Part shown: in pieces, positions 54,595 to 64,000 of the stretch
Layout: the number at the start of each line of letters is the position of its first letter
Numbering within the stretch: position 1 is the stretch's first letter
NCBI RefSeq assembly: GCF_030549525.1
Contig: NZ_CP130831.1
Coordinates: forward strand, 4,303,501 to 4,367,500
Length of the DNA: 64,000 nt
Reading direction: 5' to 3'
Origin: Stenotrophomonas sp. 704A1
GTDB lineage: Bacteria > Pseudomonadota > Gammaproteobacteria > Xanthomonadales > Xanthomonadaceae
Made by a program: the position numbers and the translations under genes
The notes under the pieces: model-generated
Databases searched by the model: none
What the model was told of the DNA's origin: nothing
Seen by the model: the letters and a program-made list of their open reading frames with translations, nothing else

Positions 54595-55242
54595 ATGCCG
54601 ACACCGGAACACACTCGTCTACTGACTGCAGCCGCCAGATCCGTACTGCGCCCGTTGGGCTGCGTGCAGAAGGGCCGTTCGCGCACCTGGCTTGACGACC
54701 AGGGCTGGTGGGTCGGGGTGGTCGAGTTCCAGCCGTCGGCATGGGACAGGGGCAGCCATCTCAATGTCGGCGCCTGCTGGCTCTGGAACGAGCAGGATTA
54801 CCTGTCCTTCGATGAGGGCGGCCGCGTCGCCGGATTCGAGCGCTTCGCCGATGCCGTGAGCTTTGCCTCGACCGCACAGGCACTGGCCGAGCAGGCCGCC
54901 GCCGAGGTACTGGCCCTGCGTGACCGCTTCCCCACCCCGGGGCATGTGCGTGCATTGATGAGCCGTCATCCCAAACCGGGCATCCGCGAGCATATCTATG
55001 CCGGCATCACCGCAGGGCTGGCGGGCGCTTACGACGAGGGTCGCAGGCACTTGGCACTGGCCGCTACGGAGACCCACCCAGCGCCATGGGTCGATGTGCT
55101 GAAGCAACGCTGTGCCGAACTCATGCCGCTGCTGCATCCTGGTGGCGGCTTCGAGGCAGAGATCGCCGCCACCGTGACGCGCACCCGTCGCGCGCTCGGT
55201 CTGCCCGAGTGGCGGTCGTCACCCCTCATCCCGCCGGGTTGA
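54595..55242 (+). CDS. Unknown protein, possibly DUF4304-like
   Basis: 215 residues, soluble. TAAARSVLRPLGCVQKGRSRTWLDDQGWWVGVVEFQPS (here about residues 11-48) resembles the opening of DUF4304-type proteins, with HLNVGACWLWNEQDYLSFDEGG after it; the rest is helical (ITAGLAGAYDEGRRHLALAA, LKQRCAELMPLL). No catalytic motif is evident. It has no clear operon partner. Confidence 0.7.
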   Translation: MPTPEHTRLLTAAARSVLRPLGCVQKGRSRTWLDDQGWWVGVVEFQPSAWDRGSHLNVGACWLWNEQDYLSFDEGGRVAGFERFADAVSFASTAQALAEQAAAEVLALRDRFPTPGHVRALMSRHPKPGIREHIYAGITAGLAGAYDEGRRHLALAATETHPAPWVDVLKQRCAELMPLLHPGGGFEAEIAATVTRTRRALGLPEWRSSPLIPPG

Positions 55243-55336
55243 TCACATCGGGAGGGCACTTCGTCGCACACGGGTGTTCGCGCCGCCAGATCCCGGCTAG
55301 GGTCATCGCCTTCCACGCACAGGACTGCACCGAACC

Positions 55337-56146
55337 ATGCGCCACTGGCTCTTTCTCGCCCTGGCTACCCTGCCCTTCACCGCCGGCGCCATCGTCATCC
55401 GCAGCGATGTGGATGACAGCGCCTACCGCATACCGGCATCCGCATTCCCGGCCCTGGCCGACCTGCCCGGCGAGGGCCACGGCGTGCTGATCGCGCCGCG
55501 CTGGGTGGTCACCGCCGCACACGCCGCGCCCATGGAAGGCATGGACGCGGACGTGCAGATCAATGGTCGCCCGTACCGTGTCGAGCGCGTGTTCGTGCAT
55601 CCCGGTTACCGGCGCATGCCCGATGCGCTTGGCCAGGCGGCGCTGGCGTCAGGCAATCCAGGCCCCATCCACGCCTTCCTCGCCGCCTCCGATGACATTG
55701 CCCTGATCCAGCTGGCCGCACCGGTCAGCGACGTTGTGCCGGTTCGCCTCTATCGCGGACAGGCCGAAGCGGGAAAGATCGCTACTCTGGTCGGCAAGGG
55801 GGCCACGGGCACCGGCATGACCGGGCTGGCGCCGGGTGGATCGCACCGTGGCGTACTGCGCCGCGCGGAAAACGCGGTGACCGGCGGCAACGATCGCTAT
55901 CTCTGGTATCGATTCGACGGCCCCGACGGCGGCCTGTCGCTGGAAGGCGTACTCGGCAGCGGTGACAGTGGCGGCCCATTGATGATCCGCGACGCTCGGG
56001 GTTGGCAGCTGATCGGCCTGGGTTCGTGGATTACCGCAGTACCGGAGCATGCGCTTGAAGCGGGCTACTACGGGCAAGTGGTGCACAACGTGCGCATCTC
56101 GCGCTATGCCGACTGGATCGACCGCGTGATGCGCACCGCGCCGTAG
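55337..56146 (+). CDS. Secreted trypsin-like serine protease (S1 family)
   Basis: 269 residues. Signal peptide MRHWLFLALATLPFTAGA. The chymotrypsin triad is complete: WVVTAAHA (His, near residue 57), ASDDIALIQLAAP (Asp, near 120) and GSGDSGGPLM (Ser, near 213). PGEGHGVLIAP precedes the His. There is no transmembrane or PDZ domain, so it is a soluble exported protease. It converges with the P-II gene. Confidence 0.88.
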   Translation: MRHWLFLALATLPFTAGAIVIRSDVDDSAYRIPASAFPALADLPGEGHGVLIAPRWVVTAAHAAPMEGMDADVQINGRPYRVERVFVHPGYRRMPDALGQAALASGNPGPIHAFLAASDDIALIQLAAPVSDVVPVRLYRGQAEAGKIATLVGKGATGTGMTGLAPGGSHRGVLRRAENAVTGGNDRYLWYRFDGPDGGLSLEGVLGSGDSGGPLMIRDARGWQLIGLGSWITAVPEHALEAGYYGQVVHNVRISRYADWIDRVMRTAP

Positions 56147-56254
56147 AGTGGAGCTCGCTCGACTGAGGCAACGGCAGAGCGGTCAAGCATCCCGTCGCAC
56201 GTACGGCCCAGCGGATCAGCAGCCCGCCATCCCGATGGCCGCCCACACCCCCAC

Positions 56255-57058
<804 letters not shown>

Positions 57059-57106
57059 CTAGACTCGCCGGCCTGTCGATCCGGCAGGACAGTCAGCGCA
57101 GCACCG

Positions 57107-57541
57107 ATGGCACAGGACACCGAATGGACACCCGTTTCGCACGACACCTGCGACCAGGTTGCCGGGCCGTTCTACCACGGCACCCGCGCTGACCTGGCGG
57201 TGGGCGAGCTGCTGAGTGCAGGCTTCCGCTCCAACTATCGCGACAGTGTGGTGATGAACCACATCTACTTCACCACGATTGCCAAAGGCGCTGGGCTCGC
57301 TGCGGAGATGGCCCGCGGCGAGGGGCGGCCGCGCGTGTATGTGGCGGCGCCGACCGGGCCGTTCGAGGACGATCCGAACGTGACCAACAAGAAATTTCCC
57401 GGGAACCCGACGCGGTCGTATCGGAGTGCGCAGCCGTTGCGGGTGGTTGGGGAGATTGTGGAGTGGGAGCTGTACGACCCGGAGTTCGTTCGGCAGTTGA
57501 AGGCGTTTGTTGCGTCGGGTAGTGGGGCGATCATCAACTGA
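57107..57541 (+). CDS. arr: Rifamycin ADP-ribosyltransferase (Arr)
   Basis: 144 residues from the ATG at 57107, close to the usual Arr length (about 140-150). GPFYHGTRADLAVGELL is the NAD-binding opening, followed by GFRSNYRDSVVMNHIYFT, AAEMARGEGRPRVYVAAPTGPF and the hallmark DDPNVTNKKFPGNPTRSYRS. Arr inactivates rifampicin by ADP-ribosylation of its C23 hydroxyl. The frame stays open upstream (to 56978) but the region is a terminator and likely untranslated. It lies in the otherwise core-like ubiK neighbourhood without mobile elements. Confidence 0.92.
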   Translation: MAQDTEWTPVSHDTCDQVAGPFYHGTRADLAVGELLSAGFRSNYRDSVVMNHIYFTTIAKGAGLAAEMARGEGRPRVYVAAPTGPFEDDPNVTNKKFPGNPTRSYRSAQPLRVVGEIVEWELYDPEFVRQLKAFVASGSGAIIN

Positions 57542-57719
57542 CGGAGGGGAAGGGTCCTGCTTTGCCTGACGGACGAGCAAAGCGGCAGCATTCCGGAAGA
57601 TGTCCGCTCTCGGCCAAAAGCGGACATCCCGGCGAAACTCCATAAGCAACAGCATTGCCCATACCATGGAATAGAGACCATCCATCCGTCGCATAAGCAG
57701 CTTTGGCATCCTGTGGCTA

Positions 57720-58409
57720 TCAGGCCAACTCGTCTTTAGCGGCGCTAGCCTGGGAATGAGCACCTTGGTCTGACAGCGCCTTCGTAAGCGCTTCATTCAA
57801 TGCACTCAGCGATGTTCCTGTTCCAGGCAACTTGACCACGTGATTTCCGTTGACCAGAAGCAAGGTGGGATAGGTTGTAGCGCCAAGAAGACGTGCCGCG
57901 GCGAAGTCCTCAAGGGCAGCCTGCACGGCGCGCCCGTCCTCCAGCAGCGATCTCGTCACTTCACCATTCAGGCCATTGGATTCAGCAACTTCAACGATCG
58001 TTGCAATGTCTGAAAGGCTCTTCCCTCGCTTGTAAAATGCCTCCTGCAGCTGTTGAAGCCAGTGAATTGCCCGGTTTGGTGACTGGTGGCGCAGCGCTGC
58101 CAGCGCCGCGCCCGCGTGCTGTGAGTCCATGACCATTCGTCCGTCTTGCAGTAGCGCTTGATACTGGAGACCGAACTCCGCGCCGGTAATACGCGCAATT
58201 CGCGCGTTTGCTTCCGGAATGTGGGGGTAGCTGGCCAGGGAAGCCGCTCGGTCGCCCACAAACAGTCCACCGCTGATCGCGGTAAAGGCGATACGGTCTC
58301 GATTAGCCGCTTCAAACTCCTCCAGCCGTTGCGCGAACCCCCAGCACCAGCCGCAATAGGCGTCGCCGACGTAGATGACCTGTGGGACTTCAGAATTCTG
58401 GGTTCTCAT
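57720..58409 (-). CDS. DsbA-family thioredoxin-fold protein
   Basis: 229 residues from the ATG at 58409. The redox motif CGWC lies in VGDAYCGWCWGFAQRLEEF near residue 19-22, followed by a helical insert (residues about 45-160) and the cis-Pro strand TTYPTLLLVNGNHVVKLPG (near 175). This is the DsbA/FrnE-like group, often intracellular; no signal peptide is present. The codon use is visibly less GC-biased than in genes before 57 kb. It is divergent from a LysR gene, its likely regulator. Confidence 0.85.
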   Translation of the reverse strand: MRTQNSEVPQVIYVGDAYCGWCWGFAQRLEEFEAANRDRIAFTAISGGLFVGDRAASLASYPHIPEANARIARITGAEFGLQYQALLQDGRMVMDSQHAGAALAALRHQSPNRAIHWLQQLQEAFYKRGKSLSDIATIVEVAESNGLNGEVTRSLLEDGRAVQAALEDFAAARLLGATTYPTLLLVNGNHVVKLPGTGTSLSALNEALTKALSDQGAHSQASAAKDELA

Positions 58410-58508
58410 CTTGGGAGCCAATTGATTGGGAAGGTGACTCTATTCGCTACTCAATTAGTGCGGAAGTCACTATTCTTGGAAACATTGTCTACTGGGAATT
58501 GACAATCC

Positions 58509-59432
58509 ATGGATCGCCTGACGTCTGCCCAAGTCCTCGTCGAAGCGATAGATCGAGGAAGCATCAGTGCTGCGGCCGCCGCTTTGGGAATGTCGAGGGC
58601 CATGGCAAGTCGACATATCGAGAACCTTGAAGAGTGGCTCGGTGCTCGTCTCTTGCACCGAACCACGCGTGCACTTGCTGTCACCGACGCGGGGAGCAAG
58701 GCAGTGCCGGGATTTCGCGCCATGCTTGAGCTCCTGGACGACGTTCGTGGACAAGCGGGTCAGCAGGGCGTGGAGCTGCGTGGCAAGCTGCGGCTCACCA
58801 CCACAGCCTCATTTGCTGAAGCGCAGTTGGCCGCCGCCGTCATCGATTTCCAAGACCAGCATCCCCGGATAGAAATTGATCTTCTCGTCCTGGATAGGCC
58901 GGTCAATCTCGTTGCAGAGCGCATTGATCTAGCAGTGCGCATCACAAACCATCTCGATGAGGGATTGGTTGCCCGGCGGCTGGCGACATGCCATTCCGTA
59001 CTCTGCGCGTCTCCGGGTTACCTGGGCCAGCGAGGGATGCCTGCACAGGTTGCGGATCTGAAAGATCACCACTTCGTGAGCCACGACGGCCTGGCTGCAG
59101 CTGGCTATCAGGTAACCGACCAGCTCACGATGCCGCCAAGCCAGAAGTTACATGGCTTTACCAGGATCGCCACGAATGAGACGGCCGTGGTACGCGCACT
59201 TGCGCTGGCCAACGCCGGTATAGCCATTTTGCCTACGTACTATATTCGCGCGGATCTCGCCGCAGGCTCATTGATCCACGTCCTCCCGGATCATTCACCG
59301 CCGTCTCTGGGTATCCACGCGGTTTTCGCTTCGCGGAGGAATCAGCCCAAGGCCCTGCAGATGTTGATTGCGCATCTGGTTGCACGATTTGGGGGGCAGC
59401 CTGCCCCTTGGGACATGGCTGCCCTCTCGTAG
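58509..59432 (+). CDS. LysR-type regulator, divergent from the DsbA-like gene
   Basis: 307 residues. The winged helix MDRLTSAQVLVEAIDRGSISAAAAALGMSRAMASRHIENLE-type segment covers residues 1-60, and the effector domain follows (LRLTTTASFAE, LDRPVNLVAERIDLAVRI, GIAILPTYYI). Closest in wording to the single-domain LysR regulators that control an adjacent divergent gene. The 99-base gap is AT-rich. Confidence 0.9.
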   Translation: MDRLTSAQVLVEAIDRGSISAAAAALGMSRAMASRHIENLEEWLGARLLHRTTRALAVTDAGSKAVPGFRAMLELLDDVRGQAGQQGVELRGKLRLTTTASFAEAQLAAAVIDFQDQHPRIEIDLLVLDRPVNLVAERIDLAVRITNHLDEGLVARRLATCHSVLCASPGYLGQRGMPAQVADLKDHHFVSHDGLAAAGYQVTDQLTMPPSQKLHGFTRIATNETAVVRALALANAGIAILPTYYIRADLAAGSLIHVLPDHSPPSLGIHAVFASRRNQPKALQMLIAHLVARFGGQPAPWDMAALS

Positions 59433-59484
59433 CGGTCGAATTGGCCGCGTTGGCGTTTGGCTGTCGTGCCGCCGTAATCGGTAA

Positions 59485-60678
59485 CTAACTACGTTGAGGG
59501 AGCGGGCGCGCCACGCCGAGTACACCCAGGCTTACGGCGACGGCGCCTGCTGCCACCCAGAAGGTCGCACCGACACCCGCGGAATCCACGATCACCCCGC
59601 CTGCCGAAGAGCCGGCGGCGATCGCTACCTGCGTCGTAAATGTAAAGGCGGCTGACTTGGCCTCCAAGCCCCCGCGTGCGGCCTGTTGGTTCCAAAGGTT
59701 CAAGCACAAGGGCAGAGCGCCCCATGCCATGCCCCAGACCATTACCAAGGCAATTTCCAGCGAGGGCGAGAACAGAAGCAACGGCATCACGCCCAGTGGA
59801 ATCAACAGCATAGCCTTGGCCATTGCCAGGCTGTACTTCACGCTTCTGCCAACGAAGTGGCTGGTGACGAACGTGGATAGAAATCCCGCCACGCCGTAGC
59901 CAAGCAGTACGTAGGTGATGCCCGCTGGTTTGATCGCAGCTTCGTGCAGCAGAGGTGCCAGGTACGTGTACGCGCCGAAGTGGGCAGCAAAGACAAGGGA
60001 AATCATCAGCATGCTGCGCCTTGCCTCCGGGGAGGTGGTTGCAGCAATCAGTTCGTCAAATTTCAGAGAGCCCTTGCCTGGAACCTTGGGAAGGACCGAA
60101 ATCTGGAGGATCATCGCGATCAGCGCGATGCCGCCGGCGGCGATGAAGGCACCCCGCCACGAGGAGTGGGCGGCGACAAAGTTGCCCAGCGGTACGCCCA
60201 GAATCATTGCCGCGGTGACGCCGGCAAAAACCGCAGCCGTCGCCTTTTGCGATCGCTCCGGCGGTACAAGGCGGGTGGCCACTGCCAACGCCATTGCCCA
60301 GAACGCGCCCAGGCTCACACCCACAAGCGCGCGGCCAACCAGCAACGCAGCGAAAGTGCCGGCGCCAGCTGAGATGCCGCAAGCGGCGATGAGGATGGCG
60401 GACAGGATGAGCAGAATCAGACGCCTGTCCATTCGGCCGGCGACCAGCATCACGCCGGGGGCCGAAATCGCTGCAAAAATGCCCGGGAGGGTCATCATCA
60501 ATCCAGCGCTTCCGGCAGTCACTCCAAAGGAGTCTGCAACCTCGGGCAACACCCCTACTGGGAGGAACTCTGCCGTGACGGAGGCGAACGAGCCAAGTCC
60601 CAGTGACAGGATGGCCAGGAAGGTGCGCGCTGGGCCCAGCGCGACGTGCTGCGGTGTAGAGGAAACGGGGGAGGTCAT
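59485..60678 (-). CDS. Major facilitator transporter (DHA1 drug-exporter type)
   Basis: 397 residues, twelve helices. Motif A-like GRMDRR after helix 2 (LVAGRMDRRLILLILS), ETAEFLPVGVLPEVA-like opening (here VTAEFLPVGVLPEVADSFGV), and ALVGVSLGAFWAMALAVATRLV (motif C region). This matches the NepI/AraJ/YdhP DHA1 exporters; substrate unknown. It converges with the LysR gene at 58509 and is divergent from a second LysR gene that may control it. Confidence 0.88.
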   Translation of the reverse strand: MTSPVSSTPQHVALGPARTFLAILSLGLGSFASVTAEFLPVGVLPEVADSFGVTAGSAGLMMTLPGIFAAISAPGVMLVAGRMDRRLILLILSAILIAACGISAGAGTFAALLVGRALVGVSLGAFWAMALAVATRLVPPERSQKATAAVFAGVTAAMILGVPLGNFVAAHSSWRGAFIAAGGIALIAMILQISVLPKVPGKGSLKFDELIAATTSPEARRSMLMISLVFAAHFGAYTYLAPLLHEAAIKPAGITYVLLGYGVAGFLSTFVTSHFVGRSVKYSLAMAKAMLLIPLGVMPLLLFSPSLEIALVMVWGMAWGALPLCLNLWNQQAARGGLEAKSAAFTFTTQVAIAAGSSAGGVIVDSAGVGATFWVAAGAVAVSLGVLGVARPLPQRS

Positions 60679-60768
60679 GGAGCACCTGCTGATCAGCTGG
60701 AAGAGGTTGGCCCAACCGGGCCCTGGCCTTTAGATGGAGGCCATGTTTCGGACTAAAAGCCCGTTTAT

Positions 60769-60798
60769 TTGCAAACACTGTGCATGTGAATGGATAAT
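60769..60798 (+). promoter_or_regulatory. Probable promoter of the second LysR gene
   Basis: TTGCAA (60769-60774) and GATAAT (60793-60798) with an 18-base spacer. The start near 60805 gives a leader of about 20 bases. The region also serves the divergent MFS gene. Confidence 0.5.
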
Positions 60799-60825
60799 CG
60801 TCACGCCTGAACACGACTGAGTGCC

Positions 60826-61722
60826 ATGAACCAGCTCCTTGCGATGCGTGCCTTCGTTCGTGTTGTGGAAACGGAGTCCTTCAGCCGGGCTGCCGATCAG
60901 TTGGGCATTCCCCGCTCAACGGTGAGCAAGCTGGTCACTGACCTTGAGGCACACCTGAGGGTCAAGCTGATTCACAGGACCACCCGCACAGTGGCCGCAA
61001 CCACCGATGGACTGGCTTACCTGGTGCATGCCCGGCGGATCGTCAATGACGTGGACAGCGTGGACAACGCCTTGTCCGGCAATACGCTCAAGCCTCACGG
61101 GCACCTTCGTATCGATGCACCGGCCTCTTTCGCCACTTCTCTGTTGATCCCCGCACTTCCTGACTTTCATCGCCAATACCCTGACATCACCGTCGCGATC
61201 GGGATAAGCGACAGGACGTTGAACGTGCTCGGGGAAGGCGTGGACTGCGCCATCAGGGCAGGTCAACTCGACGATCTGAGCTTGGTGGCCCGTCAGGTGT
61301 CAGCGCTTCCTTTTGTCACATGCGCCGCTCCTGATTACCTCGCCACTCACGGCATCCCGGAGGATCCCGAACAGTTGGCAGAAGGTCACCGCCTCGTCGC
61401 CTACTTCTTCCCAGCGTCCGGCAAACTGGAAGGACTGGCCTTTCAGCAAGGCGAGCAGTCACATACTTTCTCTACTGCCGCCTTTACGACCAACGAAGGC
61501 AACGGTCTCACCGCGCTCCTGCTGGCGGGCATGGGAATCGGGCAGCACCTCAAGGCGGTGCTGCAGCCTCATCTGGACAGCGGGAAGCTGGTAGAGATTC
61601 TGCCTGGCTGGACCAAGCCAGCGCTTCCGCTGCACGCCGTTTACCCGCCCAATCGCAACCAGAGTGCTCGGCTGATGGTCTTCGTTGAGTGGCTTCAGCG
61701 AACTTTCGGTCAGGGGACATGA
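60826..61722 (+). CDS. LysR-type regulator, divergent from the MFS gene
   Basis: 298 residues. Winged helix MNQLLAMRAFVRVVETESFSRAADQLGIPRSTVSKLVTDLE-type (residues 1-58, single-helix R-TTR motif IHRTTRTVA), then an effector domain with DRTLNVLGEGVDCAIRAG and LLLAGMGIGQHL. The wording is that of the AaeR/YhjC group that often controls transporters or oxidoreductases. It lies before the OYE gene on the same strand, 154 bases apart. Confidence 0.9.
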   Translation: MNQLLAMRAFVRVVETESFSRAADQLGIPRSTVSKLVTDLEAHLRVKLIHRTTRTVAATTDGLAYLVHARRIVNDVDSVDNALSGNTLKPHGHLRIDAPASFATSLLIPALPDFHRQYPDITVAIGISDRTLNVLGEGVDCAIRAGQLDDLSLVARQVSALPFVTCAAPDYLATHGIPEDPEQLAEGHRLVAYFFPASGKLEGLAFQQGEQSHTFSTAAFTTNEGNGLTALLLAGMGIGQHLKAVLQPHLDSGKLVEILPGWTKPALPLHAVYPPNRNQSARLMVFVEWLQRTFGQGT

Positions 61723-61876
61723 GGACCAGCGCGGCAACGGATTGTCCATCCACGTAGAAGATCATTCCAGCCAGCCCCCCTTTGTTTCCACAAGGGGCAC
61801 CAGCACCTTCTCAGCGATTCGGCGTTGACGGCATTGCCGAGCGTCACGACACCTGAGAAACCGCTGGAGTGGTCCT

Positions 61877-63016
61877 GTGAGTCAGCTTTTCGAACCGTTC
61901 GATCTACGGGGCCTGTCCCTGAAGAACCGCATTGCCATGGCACCGCTGACCCGGTCGCGCTCTCCAGATGAGGAGCCGCTGGAGATCACGGCCCAATACT
62001 ATGCCCAGCGCGCCGGCGCGGGCCTGATTGTCAGCGAGGGAGCCCCCATCTCGGAAATGGGGCGTGGGAACCTCTTCACACCAGGCTTGTTCCGGCAGTC
62101 GCAGGTCGACGCCTGGCGCAAGGTGACCAATGCAGTACACGCGGCCGGCGGCACGATCTTTGCCCAGCTCTGGCACGTCGGCCGAGTATCACATTCCAGC
62201 CTGTATCCCGAAAACGCGGCTCCGGTCAGTGCCTCGGCAAGGCGAGCCAATGGTGCAAAGGCATACGCCTGGACGGAAGAGAGCACACCGGGATTTGTGC
62301 AGAGTTCCATGCCGCGCGCTCTGCAGACGGAAGAAGTTTCTGTGGTTGCGCAGGAGTATGCGCAAGCAGCGGCCCATGCGATCACGGCCGGGTTCGACGG
62401 CGTGGAAATTCATGGCGCCAATGGTTACCTCATCGACCAGTTCCTCAATCCGCTGGTGAACGATCGCGAGGACAGCTATACCGGCAGCACCATCGAAGGA
62501 CGTACCCGATTTGCCCTGGAAGTGGTTGACGCAGTCTGTGAAAGGATCGGGCGTGAGAGAACAGCCATCAGGCTCTCACCCTACGGCCAAGCGTTTGACA
62601 TGCCGCTGTTTGAGGACATCGACGAGACCTTCAAAGCACTGGCAGTCGAGCTTTCCAAGAGAGGCATTGCCTACGTGCACCTGATGGATCATCCGCGGGC
62701 CAATCTGGGCTTGGCACCAATCGAAGCGTCTCCAAGCGCCTTCGACGACCTGCGCGCCCAGATGCGCCAACTGATGCCGGGCACGCCGCTGATGCTGGCC
62801 GGCAACATGACTGCTGAACGAGCCAATGCGCTGCTCGAAGAAGGTGAGATCGACATGGCGGCTTTCGGGCGGTTGTTCATCCCCAATCCTGATCTTGTTG
62901 AGCGCCTACGCAATCGCTGGCCCTTGGCGATTCCCGACCCGTCGACGTTCTACGGCGGAGGAGCTGCCGGGTACATCGATTTCCCTACCTACAGCGAATG
63001 CACCCCACAGCGCTGA
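61877..63016 (+). CDS. nemA: Old Yellow Enzyme family alkene reductase
   Basis: 379 residues, a FMN TIM barrel. It begins SQLFEPFDLRGLSLKNRIAMAPLTRSR with LKNRIAMAPLTR as the FMN motif. The active-site pair is in VEIHGANGYLIDQFLNPLVNDR (His-x-x-Asn), and GNMTAERANALLEEGEIDMAAFGRLFIPNPDL is the C-terminal phosphate site. OYEs such as NemA reduce activated alkenes and nitro-esters with NAD(P)H. A GTG start at 61877 has GGAG 6 bases upstream. It is followed after 25 bases by the arginase-family gene. Confidence 0.93.
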   Translation: MSQLFEPFDLRGLSLKNRIAMAPLTRSRSPDEEPLEITAQYYAQRAGAGLIVSEGAPISEMGRGNLFTPGLFRQSQVDAWRKVTNAVHAAGGTIFAQLWHVGRVSHSSLYPENAAPVSASARRANGAKAYAWTEESTPGFVQSSMPRALQTEEVSVVAQEYAQAAAHAITAGFDGVEIHGANGYLIDQFLNPLVNDREDSYTGSTIEGRTRFALEVVDAVCERIGRERTAIRLSPYGQAFDMPLFEDIDETFKALAVELSKRGIAYVHLMDHPRANLGLAPIEASPSAFDDLRAQMRQLMPGTPLMLAGNMTAERANALLEEGEIDMAAFGRLFIPNPDLVERLRNRWPLAIPDPSTFYGGGAAGYIDFPTYSECTPQR

Positions 63017-63041
63017 CACGTGCCTACAGGACTGCAATCAG

Positions 63042-63935
63042 ATGAATCTTCCAGACAATCAAACCTTGCGCCTTCACTTCCCGCAGTGGCAGGGTGGTAA
63101 CAATCCGCCTTACCACTTGGGCGCGCAGTTGCTGGCGTGGTTGGCGCCACAGTCTTCCGGCCCCATGGAAGAGGTGTTCGTTCCCGTTCCCGATGGGACA
63201 GCGCTGGAGAAAGAGAACGGGATCGTCGCGCGAGGTGCTCTCATCCAGCAGCAGCGCGAAGCGCGTCGCTTGATCGACAAGCACAGGCCCGACCGCCTGG
63301 TAGTACTCGGTGGCGACTGCCTGGTGGATCTCGCGCCATTCGCATACTTGAACGAGCGGTATGGTGGCGACCTGGCCGTGCTATGGGTAGACAGCCACCC
63401 GGATATATCCACGCCGGAACAGCTCCCGACTGCCCATGCAATGGTGTTGGCGAGCCTCATGGGCCAGGCGGACCCCGAGTTCGCGGCCGAAGTCGCAGTG
63501 CCCGTCAAGCCGGCCAACGTTCTGTACGTGGGCGTCCATGACCCCAATGCATGGGAAGCGAAAGAGATGGAACGTCTGGGCTTGCGAAACGTCAGCCCTG
63601 AGATGCTGGCCGAGCAAGGCAGCGCACCTGTTCTGGATTGGCTTCGCTCCACAGGCGCCCGACATGTGGCCGTCCACTTTGATCTGGATGTCCTGGAGAC
63701 CAGCGGGTTTAGAGCACAGTTGATGGCAAACCCTTCAGGCCTGTCACCCTTCCTGCAGGGCGTTGCTCAAGGCGAGCTCTCCATGACACAGGTGATCAGC
63801 GTGCTGCGAGACGTCGCCGAGGTTGCAGATGTGGTTGGCCTGGGCATCGCTGAGCACCTGCCTTGGGATGCAATCAATCTGAAAAGAATGCTGGAGCAGC
63901 TTCCACTGATCGGCACGCCTCCGCAGCGCGGCTGA
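63042..63935 (+). CDS. Arginase-family protein with altered metal site
   Basis: 297 residues, the usual length for arginase/agmatinase folds. The family's metal motifs are partly kept: residues 90-93 are GGDC where arginases have GGDH (first Mn-binding His), DSHPD (117-121) replaces DAHxD with both Asp and His retained, and VHFDLDVLE carries the DxD pair. The Cys at the first position makes classical Mn2 arginase activity doubtful. It sits 25 bases after the OYE gene and is likely cotranscribed. The substrate is unknown. Confidence 0.85.
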   Translation: MNLPDNQTLRLHFPQWQGGNNPPYHLGAQLLAWLAPQSSGPMEEVFVPVPDGTALEKENGIVARGALIQQQREARRLIDKHRPDRLVVLGGDCLVDLAPFAYLNERYGGDLAVLWVDSHPDISTPEQLPTAHAMVLASLMGQADPEFAAEVAVPVKPANVLYVGVHDPNAWEAKEMERLGLRNVSPEMLAEQGSAPVLDWLRSTGARHVAVHFDLDVLETSGFRAQLMANPSGLSPFLQGVAQGELSMTQVISVLRDVAEVADVVGLGIAEHLPWDAINLKRMLEQLPLIGTPPQRG

Positions 63936-64000
63936 CATCCGTTGCATCGAAGGAATCTTGCCGAGCCATCCAACGGCCGTATGTTCCGCCAAACTCGACC

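Overview
The window reads as a chromosomal segment of a Xanthomonadaceae bacterium, most likely Stenotrophomonas (S. maltophilia complex). This is an inference from three things: high GC with a strong third-position G/C bias, the gene set, and many small palindromes carrying a GTAG tetranucleotide like the SMAG repeats known from S. maltophilia. No rRNA, tRNA, CRISPR array, prophage or insertion sequence was recognised.

Layout. 0-9 kb, mostly minus strand: the end of a TauE/SafE-type permease, then tryptophan synthesis genes (trpE, a SIMPL protein, trpG, trpD, trpC and a HAD phosphatase), a YegS lipid kinase, a GNAT acetyltransferase, rpe and a small DnaJ-domain membrane protein. A plus-strand terminator between yegS and the GNAT gene has no gene to serve and may end a small RNA. 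9-17 kb, plus strand: purC, an Mpo1-like membrane protein and a complete Mrp/Pha cation/proton antiporter operon with fused A and B subunits. 17-27 kb: a Na/Ca exchanger, two lipoproteins, unknown genes, tyrosine catabolism (hppD, hmgA) with a divergent MarR regulator, a POT peptide symporter and tryptophan 2,3-dioxygenase.

27-35 kb: a branched-chain 2-oxoacid dehydrogenase operon (E1 alpha, E1 beta, a tandem-SH3 protein, E2) ended by a strong terminator, then a VOC/WYL-regulator/NAD(P)-binding cluster and a diguanylate cyclase. 35-43 kb: a DUF808 membrane protein, a UbiB-family kinase, an OpgB-like phosphoglycerol transferase and an MscK-like channel. The last two converge on a 520-bp nested palindrome. 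43-53 kb: a lipocalin, a FAD oxidoreductase, PepSY proteins with a PhoP/PhoQ-like two-component system, speA and speE (polyamines), and lpxO (lipid A hydroxylation).

53-57.5 kb: an RfaP/Kdo-kinase-like protein, an S1 protease, a P-II protein, ubiK and an Arr-type rifamycin ADP-ribosyltransferase. 57.6-64 kb is visibly less GC-rich and looks accessory: a DsbA-like protein, two LysR regulators, an MFS exporter, an Old Yellow Enzyme and an atypical arginase-family protein.

Themes that tie the genes together are aromatic amino acid synthesis and breakdown, envelope and cation homeostasis (Mrp, OpgB, MscK-like channel, PhoPQ, LpxO), and branched-chain acyl-CoA supply. Functions are assigned from recognisable protein motifs only; no database search was run.
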